This document shows, piece after piece, positions 28,732 to 38,935 of a stretch of 64,000 nt of DNA (position 1 is the stretch's first letter; every line of letters starts with the position of its first letter). The DNA is taken from contig NC_087065.1 in assembly GCF_963678635.1 (NCBI RefSeq), forward strand, positions 67,423,374 through 67,487,373. Direction: 5' to 3'. Below the pieces are notes generated by a model, which saw only the letters and a program-made list of their open reading frames with translations, was not told the origin of the DNA and made no database searches. This DNA comes from Symsagittifera roscoffensis. Lineage: Eukaryota; Xenacoelomorpha; Acoela; Convolutidae. A program made the position numbers and the translations under genes.

Positions 28732-31698
28732 AAAAGGAAAATAGAGGTTTCCACCAGTTCTACGTCAGAAGAAGACTTCAAGCCTCAGAAGGTAAACGTG
28801 AAGAGAGGTTCAACGAACGGACAGGTAGGGGAAGTGGAGATCGGCAAAGAATGGATCTCGAAGGCACATCAGGACATGAGCAAACAAGTGACGAGTGATC
28901 CATTGGAAAGGAACAAGACGAGGAACACTTCCCGGACGTGGTGGGTGGCCCTCGAAACATTGAAGGAAATGGAGGACTGCTTGAAGAAGTTGGACAGTGG
29001 AATAGCTCGCAGGCGACGCAATTGGGCCACCCAGCAAAAAGCCGAGGTTAATAAGATAGAGATGGCAAGTCATCTGAAGAGGTCCTGGCAGAGTTTGTTG
29101 AAGGATCATTTTGAAGAGGCGATGAGAACATCCTCATCAGCACCGCCACTAATGGCGAATCCCTTCGTTAGAACTGCGGGACAATTAATGTTCACCTGGA
29201 GTCTGGTGGGAATAGAGTTGGAGACATTGACCTCGTATGACAGGCTGAAGTTGGGAAGCAAGAAGCTAGAGGTGTATCAGGCGCTGATGCAACACGTGGC
29301 CAGGGACAATTCAGGCTTGAGCCTGGCTAGAAGAAAAGATGCCACATGTTTCTTGAGATGGACAATGTCAATGATGTCTGATAGCACCATCCTGGCATGC
29401 CACCAGAGAGCAAGTGGAAGTAAAACCATGGAGAGAAGAGTCTCAACGATCATCTTGAACGTATATCAGAGTACAGGAATAGAGAAAGAAGATGGTTCCA
29501 GACTATCCTTAGAGAACCATCGAAAGCTGGACGAGGTACGGAGGTTCTCTAATAAGAAGTTCGAGGAAGAACATGATGTTCACCGTAACCTGGCCTCGTC
29601 AGAACAGTACTCGAGACTCAGTGAGAAGGGGGAATACCAATATGTGTCTGGAGTGATGGGAATAGCCTACAATCCCTTCTTGGACTCGGAAGCTGGAGGA
29701 GCCCACAGAAACCATGAGGTAGCGGAGCTACTGAAGTTTTGGACAGAAAGGATAATGGAGATAGACGCGGTGGAGAAAGAGGGGCCGAGCTTGGGCCTGA
29801 TTCTTGAGAAAACACCAGAGGTGATGAGCATACCGCGCTCAAACAAGAGAGTTGAAGTGAACATGGGCGGTGGAAATGGCTTGTTAACCACGAACTTGGG
29901 AGTGATATGGAAGCTACTAAGACCCTCCTGGTGTCCACATCCCCATGCGAGCCTAATCGAGGAAACCACCGAGCGAGTGAGGTTAGCACCAACGGAAGAT
30001 GAAGATCTGGCGAAGTTGAGTGTGCTACATAAGCTAATCACACCCCAGATGCAAGAGCCAAGCGAAAGGACGAGCGACCCCGGGTCAGCAAAGAAATTGG
30101 AGCCGGGTAGCTGTCTGGATTCGACGTGTGGGAACGGAGAGCACATCTGCGATGGACGGTCATGCGTCAGAATACTGTCGTTTCAAAAAGAAGACCTGGT
30201 CACTTGGTTCGAAGACATCACAGAAAGGGAGAAAAGTGAAGTGCAAATAATAGCGGAATGTTACGCGAGAACCACGGTGAATATAGCGACAGCTCTCGGA
30301 TTCTTCTCGAGAATGTGTGGTCTGCAGGCACTGGAGAGACTGGAGTCTGAACATCATTTAGTGACGGCGTTGAGCGTGGAATCATGGCCCGGGGTGTTGC
30401 AGGTGACTCAAAAACACATCCGGAGCTGGAAAGTTGGTCTTGAGGCGGAAATGGGATTTCCCCTGAGCGAAGCTTATGGCTTGCCATTGAACGCGAAATC
30501 GCTGATAGGGTCAATGATGGCCAACTTGTGCGGAAGTCACTACCCGCTACACATGGCGATGGTGGAAGTGTCCAGCCAGAGAATACTGGTGGACAAGGCC
30601 TTCTCAGTGCCCAAGTGCGTGAGGTTGGCTCGGATGTCGCATCACTCGCACAAGTTGTTGAGAAAAATCAAAGGGACAGTACCAAAAGAATTGAGAGATG
30701 ACTTAAGCGAAATCTGGGGAGAAGATCTTCTGAAGTTGGAAAGAGAAAACACAAGCGATCACGAGAGACAAAACGTGATCGGGAAACCTGTGGGAAGTAC
30801 TCCGAACCTGGAAGACAACGACACGATGCACGAGAAAATGATGGAGCTTGAGCCTCTCTTGGAAGCCTCAGGGGAGCGTAATCTCAGGAGCATTGAGATC
30901 TCTCATGGGGAATGCCCATGCCACTGTTTGGCACAAACGGTGTGGTATCCAGATCACAAGAACCTTTGCCTGGTGTGGGATGTGGAAGAGATTCGGTCGA
31001 TCGGACTACCGGATCACCGGCAGAAGGTGACGCTCTTAGTAGTGAGCACGATGTTAGCTCTGAGATGGATAGAAGAGAATATAACGAAGTATCGGGAGGC
31101 GACGACGCCAACGGCTGAGTCAATATACGCGATAGACTACAGCAGGAGACTTGAGTTGTTTGAGACTGCGTGCAAAGTATTCGCCATACCAACGGAAGTC
31201 AGGCACGTATGGAGTCGCTTGAGGTACTTTCCATGGTTTCGGGCGACACTGACATCTTGGTTGTACAGGGCAACGAAAGATCACATGAGAAAATATCATA
31301 AGGAGTATCGACAGTTCCAGGCCGAGATTGGGCCGGAGGCTTTCAAGAGACCCCTGCTAACCCATCGTAATGCGATCACGACGGGATGGAAGAGAGTGGG
31401 TAAGATGTCTAGAGACAACACCAAAGCGAGGGAGTCGATACTAGAGGAAGACCTGGCGAAGAACGTGAGCTTGAGCCTGCACAACTCCTTTTGCTTGAAC
31501 CGAGAAGCTAGGGTGAAGGCACTACCCAACCAAGCAAAGAGATTGCAGGAGCAGAGAGAATGGATGCGATCCTATGAACAGCTGAAGGCTTGGGAGGAGA
31601 TTGTGATTAGTTCCGATGATGAAGAAGAACTGTTGAGACAGTTTGCCGCATCTAGCACTTCAGGGGGCAGTACCTCCAAGGCGAAGAGCACGAGATGA
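28732..31698 (+). CDS. ORF3 of element B: large conserved protein of unknown function (~966 aa)
   Basis: The frame is open from 28732, with a GTG at 28798 and the first in-frame ATG only near 28876. The true start may lie in an upstream exon or in the broken region before it. No known domain is recognised. Visible features are a basic, helical N-terminal region and a YVSG(V)MG(I)AYNPFL block. A first Cys cluster has Cys codons at 30112, 30127, 30148 and 30163. A second (C-P-C-H-C) has Cys at 30913, 30919 and 30925, with His and Cys again near 30955-30967. An acidic Ser-Asp-Asp-Glu-Glu stretch lies near the end. Element A retains homologous sequence over most of the length, which argues for a real family protein. 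The two clusters could bind zinc. It ends 430 bases before the 3' LTR. Confidence 0.75.
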   Translation, partial: KRKIEVSTSSTSEEDFKPQKVNVKRGSTNGQVGEVEIGKEWISKAHQDMSKQVTSDPLERNKTRNTSRTWWVALETLKEMEDCLKKLDSGIARRRRNWATQQKAEVNKIEMASHLKRSWQSLLKDHFEEAMRTSSSAPPLMANPFVRTAGQLMFTWSLVGIELETLTSYDRLKLGSKKLEVYQALMQHVARDNSGLSLARRKDATCFLRWTMSMMSDSTILACHQRASGSKTMERRVSTIILNVYQSTGIEKEDGSRLSLENHRKLDEVRRFSNKKFEEEHDVHRNLASSEQYSRLSEKGEYQYVSGVMGIAYNPFLDSEAGGAHRNHEVAELLKFWTERIMEIDAVEKEGPSLGLILEKTPEVMSIPRSNKRVEVNMGGGNGLLTTNLGVIWKLLRPSWCPHPHASLIEETTERVRLAPTEDEDLAKLSVLHKLITPQMQEPSERTSDPGSAKKLEPGSCLDSTCGNGEHICDGRSCVRILSFQKEDLVTWFEDITEREKSEVQIIAECYARTTVNIATALGFFSRMCGLQALERLESEHHLVTALSVESWPGVLQVTQKHIRSWKVGLEAEMGFPLSEAYGLPLNAKSLIGSMMANLCGSHYPLHMAMVEVSSQRILVDKAFSVPKCVRLARMSHHSHKLLRKIKGTVPKELRDDLSEIWGEDLLKLERENTSDHERQNVIGKPVGSTPNLEDNDTMHEKMMELEPLLEASGERNLRSIEISHGECPCHCLAQTVWYPDHKNLCLVWDVEEIRSIGLPDHRQKVTLLVVSTMLALRWIEENITKYREATTPTAESIYAIDYSRRLELFETACKVFAIPTEVRHVWSRLRYFPWFRATLTSWLYRATKDHMRKYHKEYRQFQAEIGPEAFKRPLLTHRNAITTGWKRVGKMSRDNTKARESILEEDLAKNVSLSLHNSFCLNREARVKALPNQAKRLQEQREWMRSYEQLKAWEEIVISSDDEEELLRQFAASSTSGGSTSKAKSTR

Positions 31699-32115
31699 AT
31701 GGGCAAATCGGATGGATCTTGAGTCTTGAGAGGGAAGGGGGGCTTGAGTGTGAATCCGAGTGAAACTTGGATTCACGAAAAAGAAATTTTAACAAAGTAA
31801 ATATTGTTACTAATATACTATATCTATTATATAAATCAAAATGCTGCATGACAATTTCCTGATTGAATAGGACAAAAGAGATTTTTAAATGATTGGCTTG
31901 AAAAGCGAAAATTCAAAGGTGCAGGTAAATGCAGATTTTGATTGCTGTTTAGCAATAGTGTGAAAATTTTAAATGGTCGTGAATTTTGGGGTGTAGATAA
32001 TCTTAAATCTGCTGCAAACTTCTGTAAATGACCACTGGCACTGTATCTTGAGCAACACTCGGTTTTTCTGGGACTCACTGGCAGAAGACAGCGCGCGATG
32101 AGGACATCGATCTCG
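31699..32115 (+). other. 3' untranslated region of element B
   Basis: 417 bases, AT-rich, with repeated TCTTGAG at its start and no supported reading frame, leading into the polypurine tract. Confidence 0.6.
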
Positions 32116-32128
32116 AGTCCGGGGAGTA
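32116..32128 (+). promoter_or_regulatory. Polypurine-tract-like primer site of element B
   Basis: AGTCCGGGGAG plus TA directly precedes the 3' LTR start TGTGCC at 32129, exactly as in element A. It is the expected plus-strand primer position. Confidence 0.7.
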
Positions 32129-33011
32129 TGTGCCAGTCGGTCATATTTGGAAGTTTGACCTTGAGAAGAGCAGAAAATACTTGATTTTGAAGTGAAATTT
32201 AACTTTTCAAAATTTCGAAAGGAACATGTCATGCACGATTTTCTCGCGACAACTGAAAATCAGAAAAAGAAATCAGAACAATTTTAGAGCAATTGCGGGA
32301 AAGTTAGAAAGTAAAAACGAGTGGGAAATTGCTATTCGCAATTTCCGTCTATATACAATCGAGAGTAGAGCTGTCCTACTTGAAATAGAAGACAGAGTAT
32401 CCCCGAGAGAGCGATTACTAAAGTTGGACCAGAGTGAACCTTCAGCGGAAAGGCGGACAACTAGAGTGTCCCAACGGTCCAAGAGAACTCAAATTCTAGA
32501 GCATGAACTTATCCTTGCTGTCCAAACTATAAAACATTAAACTTCTCTTAGTTATTTATTTCTTGAGTTAGTTACTGACTGGATTATTTTCCCAATTCTT
32601 GAGCGTGCTGCTATGTGAGTACAAATTTAATTTCTAGAGTGTGTTTTATGATTGTTATGTTGAGATAAGGCGAGTTTTAGGTTGATCCATCTGAAATGGA
32701 TCAAAGTTACACTGTCTAATAAAAAGTAACCTAACGGATTGTTCCAACCCGGTTTTTAACGGCGTTCATGTATTTTGGGTATCTAGAGACCTAAGTATGG
32801 GGACGTTTCTAATTCTAGAGTGGGGGGATATTTTAGTAGTAGCCTTTAAGCTGTAACGGGTCGTAGTCTCATGTCATAAGCGAACCGAACTGGCTCCGAC
32901 CGTTCTTGAGGTGGGAAAACACAAGAGATAGCGTCCCTGACCCTTGAGCCAGTGGTTATAGGGCCTATTTTTCTTAAGCCTCATGTGTGACTGCAGTAGA
33001 CGAATGTTACA
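32129..33011 (+). repeat. 3' LTR of element B
   Basis: Same sequence as 10091-10973 by eye, ending GAATGTTACA. It is followed at 33012 by the remainder of the element A LTR. It contains the second copy of the 104-codon frame (32226-32540) and of AATAAA (32718-32723). Confidence 0.92.
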
Positions 33012-33216
33012 TTTGCATGTTATTAGGTTAATTTGAGTGTTTTGACCGAAGCCGAAAGCAGTAACGTTTTTGTCGACCCGATGTTAGAAAGACCACCAAA
33101 AGAACTGGCTTGGCAGAGACGGTGAAAAGCATGTAGAGCTCTGTTCAATACGCTGGCCGGTCGTTTTATAGCTGAGCTCTAATTTCCGTCGATATTTACT
33201 TCCGGGCGAACATTAC
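33012..33216 (+). repeat. 3' LTR of element A, right portion
   Basis: It resumes directly after element B and aligns with about 34305-34507. Common blocks are AGTAACGTTTTTGTCGACC, GATGTTAGAAAGACCACCAA, the run GAAAAGCATGTAGAGCT and ACTTCCGGGCGAA. It ends near ACATTACC, comparable to the TGTAACA end of the second copy. The bases TTT adjoin element B on both sides, a possible short target duplication. Confidence 0.7.
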
Positions 33217-33840
33217 CCCAGATTCGTGTTGCCTGTGGTTTGAGACTTGGTGCCATGATATCACCACAGTTTAGCTGTGTCTGCGGCACTGTCACAGATC
33301 AAAAGGTCACTATGAACTCACATGTCTCAAGATAAAGTCACGATTCCAACGTCATTGCGTGTGCAACACAGTTACAAAGGAAGCTGTCAATGCAACAGGT
33401 ACATAATCAACATTAGAACCCATCGGACTGCTCACAAACGACGGCCGTAGACCAGACGGTATCACCTTAACAATTTGGCATCGCGGTAAGCCAGTCGCAC
33501 GGGACTTTACATGTTTACATCGTCTCGCTGCATCACGTATCCCGGTTGCCACAACAGAAGGTCCTGTTGTTGTTAGCGAAGCTGAAATCAGAAACTGGCT
33601 TTGGTCATTTAGTAACATCTAAATGACCTCCCTGATTATTGCACGTTTGAGCCGGTTGCAATTGAAACACTGGGTGGAATAGGCCAGACGAGTATCAAAC
33701 TTCTACAAGCAATAGGCAGAAAAATCAGAGAACAGACAGGTGAAACGAGATCGTTCCTATTTCTGAAGTAAAGACTCGGTCTAGCCATTGTACGCGGAAA
33801 CCATGCTTGTATCCAAGAATCAATGCAAAATGTTACCTTG
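33217..33840 (+). pseudogene. Degraded C-terminal fragment of another mobile-element ORF
   Basis: In one frame from about 33222: QIRVACGLRLGA, then FSCVCGTV, RRPDGITL with a following Trp, and DFTCLHRLAAS. After a stop near 33620 another frame gives FEPVAIETLGG, GRKIREQTGE and GLAIVRGNHAC. This order (GLRLGA, CxCG, RPDG, ETLG, GD/ER, QRGNA) is common at the C-terminus of reverse-transcriptase-bearing element proteins in invertebrates. The N-terminal part is missing. The element class is uncertain. Confidence 0.6.
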
Positions 33841-33923
33841 TAACTCGATTTTAATGACATTTGTTATTTTAACTAATTTTAATTTTTTACGACGATGCAT
33901 TTAATGCTAACTTTTCTTTACTT

Positions 33924-34507
33924 TGCTACAATCGTTACAACACGAATGCCGAGAACCAGGAAGGGTATTGGGAAGACGTTTCCAGCCTTCCGGGAAGAAA
34001 AAGGAGTGTTATTTGCCCGGATTCCAGAATCCGGAGGGGTCTCGGGAGAAAACTGTAATTCTCTGTTTATATGAACTTTTAGCTTCTGGTCATGTCCTGA
34101 AATGAATTAATAACATCTAAATTCGTTTTCAGATTATGAGAAGCTAGGAGTTAAGCGAAAGAGTTGATCCATCTTCGATGGAGAGGATGATTTTTATCTG
34201 CTGAACAAAAACAATAGTAATATGATAAATATGTAGTAGCCCTGTTTTAAGGAGTGACCTCGTGGTCTGGGGATGCTGAGACCCAGCCATGAGCTCACTA
34301 TTTCCGCATGTAACTAAGTTAATTAGAGCGTTCTGATCGAAGCCGGAAACAGTAACGTTTTTGTCGACCTGATGTTAGAAAGACCACCAAAAGAACTGGC
34401 TTTGGCAGAGACGATGAAAAGCATGTAGAGCTGTGTTTAGACGCTAGCCAGTCATTTTAGAAGCTAGCTTTATTTTCCGTCGAAATGTACTTCCGGGCGA
34501 ATGTAAC
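33924..34507 (+). repeat. Truncated LTR related to the LTR of element A
   Basis: Homologous to 9719-10090 joined to 33012-33216, with the U3 part missing. Shared landmarks are GCTACAAT at the start, GGGGTCTCGGGAG, GTTGATCCATCTTCGATGGAGA and GAGTGACCTCGTGGTCTGGGGAT. The end is TGTAACA at 34507. It shows what the uninterrupted LTR of element A looked like. Confidence 0.75.
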
Positions 34508-35071
34508 ATTTAGTTTGAAATGAGTGGACAGCTTGGTCCGAATAAATTCCATTTTTGGGCACCCGAAATCTCATAAAATCAAGTACTTTGTCATTTCCCA
34601 AACAGACTCAAAATTCTGACGCGTTGATGGCAATTCATGCTAACATGTCTAGTTTTTTAGAAAATAATCTGTTGTTTTAGCGAAATTTTTTCGGTTTTGG
34701 AACTATAGTTTCAATGGTAGCTCCCTGCTTTGTTCAAACATAAACCTCCTTCGTTATGACGGACTGGCAAATGTTGTGTTCAAAGCTTGTCGAATTATAA
34801 ATTGGTTCGAATTTTTTATAAGAGTTACAGAGATTACAGGAAATTTGTTGGAGCTAAATCTTTGTTCATGGCATTTTTTTGTGATTGTCAAAATTGTCTT
34901 CATAACGACATTATTTTATCGAATAACCTGAAATTTGGTCGGCTCATTCTGGCTGATCTTCTTGATATGGAGAATTGGTTGTTTGTCGGGCCCTGACTTT
35001 ACAATGTTCCTATGACTCTTTAATGTCCCTATGAGGTCATCCCTTTCTACTTTGTTTGTAACTAGTTTCAG
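34508..35071 (+). other. Upstream region of BBS2
   Basis: 564 AT-rich bases between the LTR relic and the BBS2 start codon. The promoter must lie here or in the retroelement relics. No TATA box is clear. A weak RFX X-box-like sequence at 34621-34634 matches only in its right half. Confidence 0.4.
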
Positions 35072-35191
35072 ATGGTTTATAATGCTGCTTACTCGTTCAA
35101 AATCAGTCATAAAATTTTGTCAAAACTTGTCACTATTGGCAAATTTGACGGGACCAATTATGCATTAGCTTGTGCCACAGTAGGAGGAAAG
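35072..35191 (+). CDS. BBS2: BBS2 exon 1 (BBSome subunit 2)
   Basis: 40 codons from ATG 35072 to the donor GTCAGT at 35192, phase 0. The product reads F-K-I-S-H-K-I-L-S-K-L-V-T-I-G-K-F-D-G-T and ends VGGK. This corresponds to the start of BBS2, whose first coding exon in vertebrates also ends at a G-K pair after 39 codons. BBS2 is a core subunit of the BBSome, the coat-like complex that carries membrane proteins in and out of cilia; this segment begins its N-terminal beta-propeller. The gene starts about 560 bases after a retroelement relic. Confidence 0.88.
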
Positions 35192-35262
35192 GTCAGTTGC
35201 ACTGATTTATTTAGTTTAAATTAAATTTATTTCGCAGTCATATCCTTTTAAATGGGTTGTAG

Positions 35263-35487
35263 GTTTTCATCCATATTCCCGGTGGATTCAAAAAAGCTGG
35301 GGCTGATGAAAACTATTCGTCTGATCCCTCAGCCGAAACAAATGTTCTCAATGTAAATCAGTCAATAAAATGTCTTGCAGCTGGGAAGTTTGACCAAAAC
35401 TCTGACCGAGATTTTTTGTTTGTTGGAACACAAACTCACCTTCAAGTTTACGATGTCTACAACAACGCTGACATACTTTTTCATCAG
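35263..35487 (+). CDS. BBS2: BBS2 exon 2
   Basis: 75 codons, acceptor AG at 35261-35262, donor GTAAGT at 35488, both phase 0. It opens with VFIHIPGG and contains LNVNQSIKCLAAGKF, LFVGTQTHL and YDVYNNADILF, blocks diagnostic of BBS2 (vertebrate: VFIHNPH, LSINQAVSCLTAG, LLVGTQTNL, YDVYNNSDLF). Vertebrate exon 2 has 76 codons. The intron before it is only 71 bases. Confidence 0.92.
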
Positions 35488-37759
35488 GTAAGTTATAAAG
35501 GTCGCGGTGATTTCTTTTCATTTTTTTTTTCAAAAGAAAAGGCTAAAAATGTTCTCATAACTACTAGAGTGCATTCAAACATTTTTCAAAAAACAAGTCA
35601 GCTTTTTCTTTTTTTTGCGTTCATTGACTCTTTTCCAACAGTTTTTTTTTTGGCTATGTTTGTAGTTGCTAGTGTTATTGTCGACATTTTGTTTTTGTGT
35701 CCACGTTTTATTGGCTTAGTTTTCACTTAAGGGAATTTTTATGAGAGGTATGCAATTTTTCTTGTAGTTGCAAGTGTTCTTGATGTACCCCGGTAATTTA
35801 AAAAGCTTACTAACCTTGACTTTGAATATTGTCCTTTTGTTTTTTTTTCGCTCGAAAGCTTAATAGGGCCTATATTGTTTCAGCATATGTTATATCTGCT
35901 TAGTGAACAAAGTTTGCGTTGTTTGAAAGGAGAAAACAGCCTTTTTGTGTTTTCGGAAGGGGCGTAAAGTTTTAGAAACTTATTGCTCAAAGGTTCTATA
36001 GCAAAAATTTTGTTTTCGGCTCAACATGCGTTTACCTAGTTTTTGTCGGGTTAGTTACCGCTCGACAAATATTTATTTTCTTTTGCGAGAACAAGTGACT
36101 TGTAATCGGGAAGTAGATTTTTCTTACAGGTGAAAGATCTCGGATTCTAGTCCCGATCTGACTTTGTTTTCTTTTTCGCCATGAATCTATTTATTCTTGA
36201 CGCGTTTCGTTTTTATGAAAACTCAGGCCCATTTGACTTAGTCTAGATGTGAAAAACATTTTTTTTTAGAAAATTTAAACCGTTGAACTATTGTTTAACT
36301 ACTGTAGATTTTATAAGCAAATTCAATTGAGAGTCATTCTGTAATTTGTAAGTTTATCACAGCTGATTCTGTATAATTATCTTCTCTTTTTTTCTTACTT
36401 TAACGTCTTAAACTGCTATATTGACCTAGTTGATATTTTTTGTGATGTTTTTGTGTGTTTCCAAGAATAAAGCCTAAATACTTCGACATTATAGCTCAAA
36501 ATTTAGTATGATTTCATTTCATTTTGGCTCAACTGGCGTCTAACGAAGTATTATCGGCTTAGTTGCCGCTCGGGAAATGATTTTAAAGGCATATATAAAG
36601 GCGGTGATTGTGATCATTGGCGTATTTCCTGAAAATGTCGATCGCCCGATATAAATTTGTGGATTTTTTTGTAGAAGTATGTTCTTCGAATTCGCTTGCG
36701 TCTTATTGGAGATAACCACACATTTGTAATAGACAACCTAAAAGATAGATCAGCACCGCGTGTAATTCTTGTCAGTTTAATGTGCAATACTTATCAAAGT
36801 ACGGCGATTGTGTTTCTGAATGTGTTGTATTCAAATTGAACATCATTCGAGACATGCACTTGGATTTTTTGTATCTGTGGGTTTGCGACATTTTTCAAAC
36901 TTTTTTTAAAGATTTTTTGTCTTTTGTTTCATTTGTAGTCTGCTAGCTTGTAATGCTTGTTTTGTATTGTATCACAAATGGCGCGAAACTCAGCTGCGTC
37001 TCTGTGTAGAACCTACAATTATTGTGCTTGAGGGGCTCGTAAACTCTTCGAGCTGAAAATTTTCTTCGACAGTTTTTTTTTGCTCAACGGTTGTTTACCC
37101 AGGTATTGTCTGCTTAGTTGATAATTTTTTTGCAATACTAAGTTAAAATGGTGGCAATTGTGTTTCTCGGCTTTTTTTCTAAAATTGAACTGTTTTTGAG
37201 ACAAGCGTATTAAACTGTTTCCCTGATTGCTTTTTTCGACTCAGCTTATTTTTTGTTATGAAGTATGATCAACAGTTTTGCTATGAACAGTTGGTTTGTT
37301 CATTGCCTTATTTCGTTACATTATGACACAGGTAAATTGTTTCCAAATTTATGCACAAATGTGAGAACGGCAGATACTTTCATTTCGTTTTCTCTGGCTC
37401 AACTGGCGTCCAAAATTATGGTAGTTCTGACTTCGTCGATTTTTGTTCCGACCATTGAAAATGGGGAGGAACTTTGTATTCGTGTCTGTTTTAGTTTTTT
37501 CCTTTTGTTTTCTTCGCAAAATCAGGTACCACAAATGATCATCGACCAGTCTTGAGTAATATATCATATTAAAGCCTTTTCAGTCGTGATTCGAACCACA
37601 TTTCTAGTGTCGAGAAAAACCCATTAGAAAGTTTTGATTTTTCGTCTAATTTCGAGAGAATAAAGCGAGGGATCAGGCATACAATAAAGCGAGGAATGAG
37701 GCAACCAAAAACTTCAAAAAAAAATGGAAAATTTTTTGTTTTTCTAGTCAATTTTCTTA

Positions 37760-37985
37760 AAAAAAGTTTTTATTTGATTTGCCTATATTACTATGAATGT
37801 CAAATATGCTTAACACATAGTTTTACATCAGACTTTTTTAAATCACCCTACGCAAAAAAAATTTCATCAGCTTGGAAAAAAAACAAAACTTTTTCTGGTA
37901 GTTTCTTAAAGACTGTGGTCGGAACATTCTGTGCTACTTGCACACTAACCGGCTATCCTTGCTATTTTATAGTTTTTTTCTGATT
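37760..37985 (+). repeat. Dispersed repeat, copy 1 (copy 2 at 39160-39345)
   Basis: Both copies share ATAGTTTTACRTCAGA, a Lys/Phe-rich A/T stretch, GGTCGGAACATTCTGTGCTA and CGGCTATCCTTG in the same order. Copy 2 is preceded by a block (39060-39120) also found at 50335-50400 and 62920-62990. Confidence 0.6.
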
Positions 37986-38489
37986 TACTGGTAGTTAGCA
38001 TGCTGTGCAATAATTGTAGTGTAAGAGTAAAGAACTTAGTGAAGATTCTTATACAGGTCTTGTTGATATTATTTGCTTTGTTTTTTTTCCAGGAAAAAGT
38101 CTTAACATGTGCATCAAAATCTCTAATAGCTGCAGAGGTGCATTCATACATATTTATGCATTTATGAATTCTTTTAGGTACTTATTCATTTTTTGAGTTC
38201 ATTCTATTATATATTTAAATGCGGGCTTCACTGTCTCGCCATGTTTAAGCTTTTTCAGCGTATTATTTTTGCATGTTTTACAAAAGATTTTTTTAACGTT
38301 CGTATATTGCAATGGTCAGCTGTATAGTGTATTGCAATGGTTGAGATTTTTTTTTCATTTTCTATATGAATTCAGTGTTTATTTTACCAAGTTTGAAATT
38401 AGCAACCCAAGGATGATGTCAGGCTTTACCCGGGTGTTGCGATTTTGGCGTCCATATATGAATAACCAAATCCTTTTAGGTTATGAGAT

Positions 38490-38935
38490 GGACAATTTTC
38501 AACCCTGTACTTGGGGACTGTCAGGGTACTTTCAGGAGTTGCGAATCTTGCATTTGAATATGACTGCTCAAATCATTGTTGTTTTCGAGATTTGAATGGT
38601 TTTTAGGATTTTTTCAAGATTTCTGAGAAAATGTAAATTTATTTTTCACATTTTGAAATTCTCAACCCTGTACTTGGGAGCTGTGAGAGTACTCTCAGTG
38701 GTTGCGAGGCTTGTATCCGAATATGACTGGTGAAATCTTCGCAGTTTTCGAGATATGACGTTTCATATGTCATTTTGATATTTTTCAAAGAACTTAGATA
38801 TAAAAAAACTTCGCATAATTTCTAACTTTGAATTTAAAATTGAATAAAAATTTCTCACTAAATTTGGAATTGTCATATTACAACCTTGTATTTGAGTGCT
38901 GTCAGAGTAAAATCAAGAGAAGCAGATCTTATTTG
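38490..38935 (+). repeat. Three diverged tandem units of about 165 bases
   Basis: Landmark CAACCCTGTACTTGGG(G/A) near 38500 and 38665 and a weaker CAACCTTGTATTTGAG near 38883. Each is followed by CTGTCAG(G/A)GTA and, in the first two, by GAATATGACTG and TTTTCGAGAT. Confidence 0.7.

Larger units (their letters stand above)
10091..33011 (+). mobile_element. Element B: giant (~22.9 kb) Ty3/Gypsy LTR retrotransposon
   Basis: Two 883-base LTRs (10091-10973 and 32129-33011, constant offset 22038, no difference seen by eye) bound a 21.2 kb interior. The interior has a primer-binding-site candidate, a 2.4 kb leader, gag-pro-RT-RNase H-integrase in Gypsy order, three downstream coding regions and a polypurine tract. 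Typical Gypsy elements are 5-8 kb, so the leader and the ~10 kb of sequence after integrase are exceptional. LTR identity suggests recent insertion, yet pol has one TAG and the middle coding region is out of frame. The copy may therefore have been moved in trans, or the breaks may be assembly errors or programmed recoding. Confidence 0.9.

Noticed and set aside
34621-34634. X-box-like sequence (RFX site) upstream of BBS2
   Set aside because: Only the ATGGCAA half fits; three positions of the consensus fail and the distance to the start codon is about 440 bases.
35416-35730. Frame of 104 codons extending from BBS2 exon 2
   Set aside because: The part after 35487 is intron: a perfect GTAAGT donor follows exon 2 at the position conserved in BBS2, and the remainder is T-rich.
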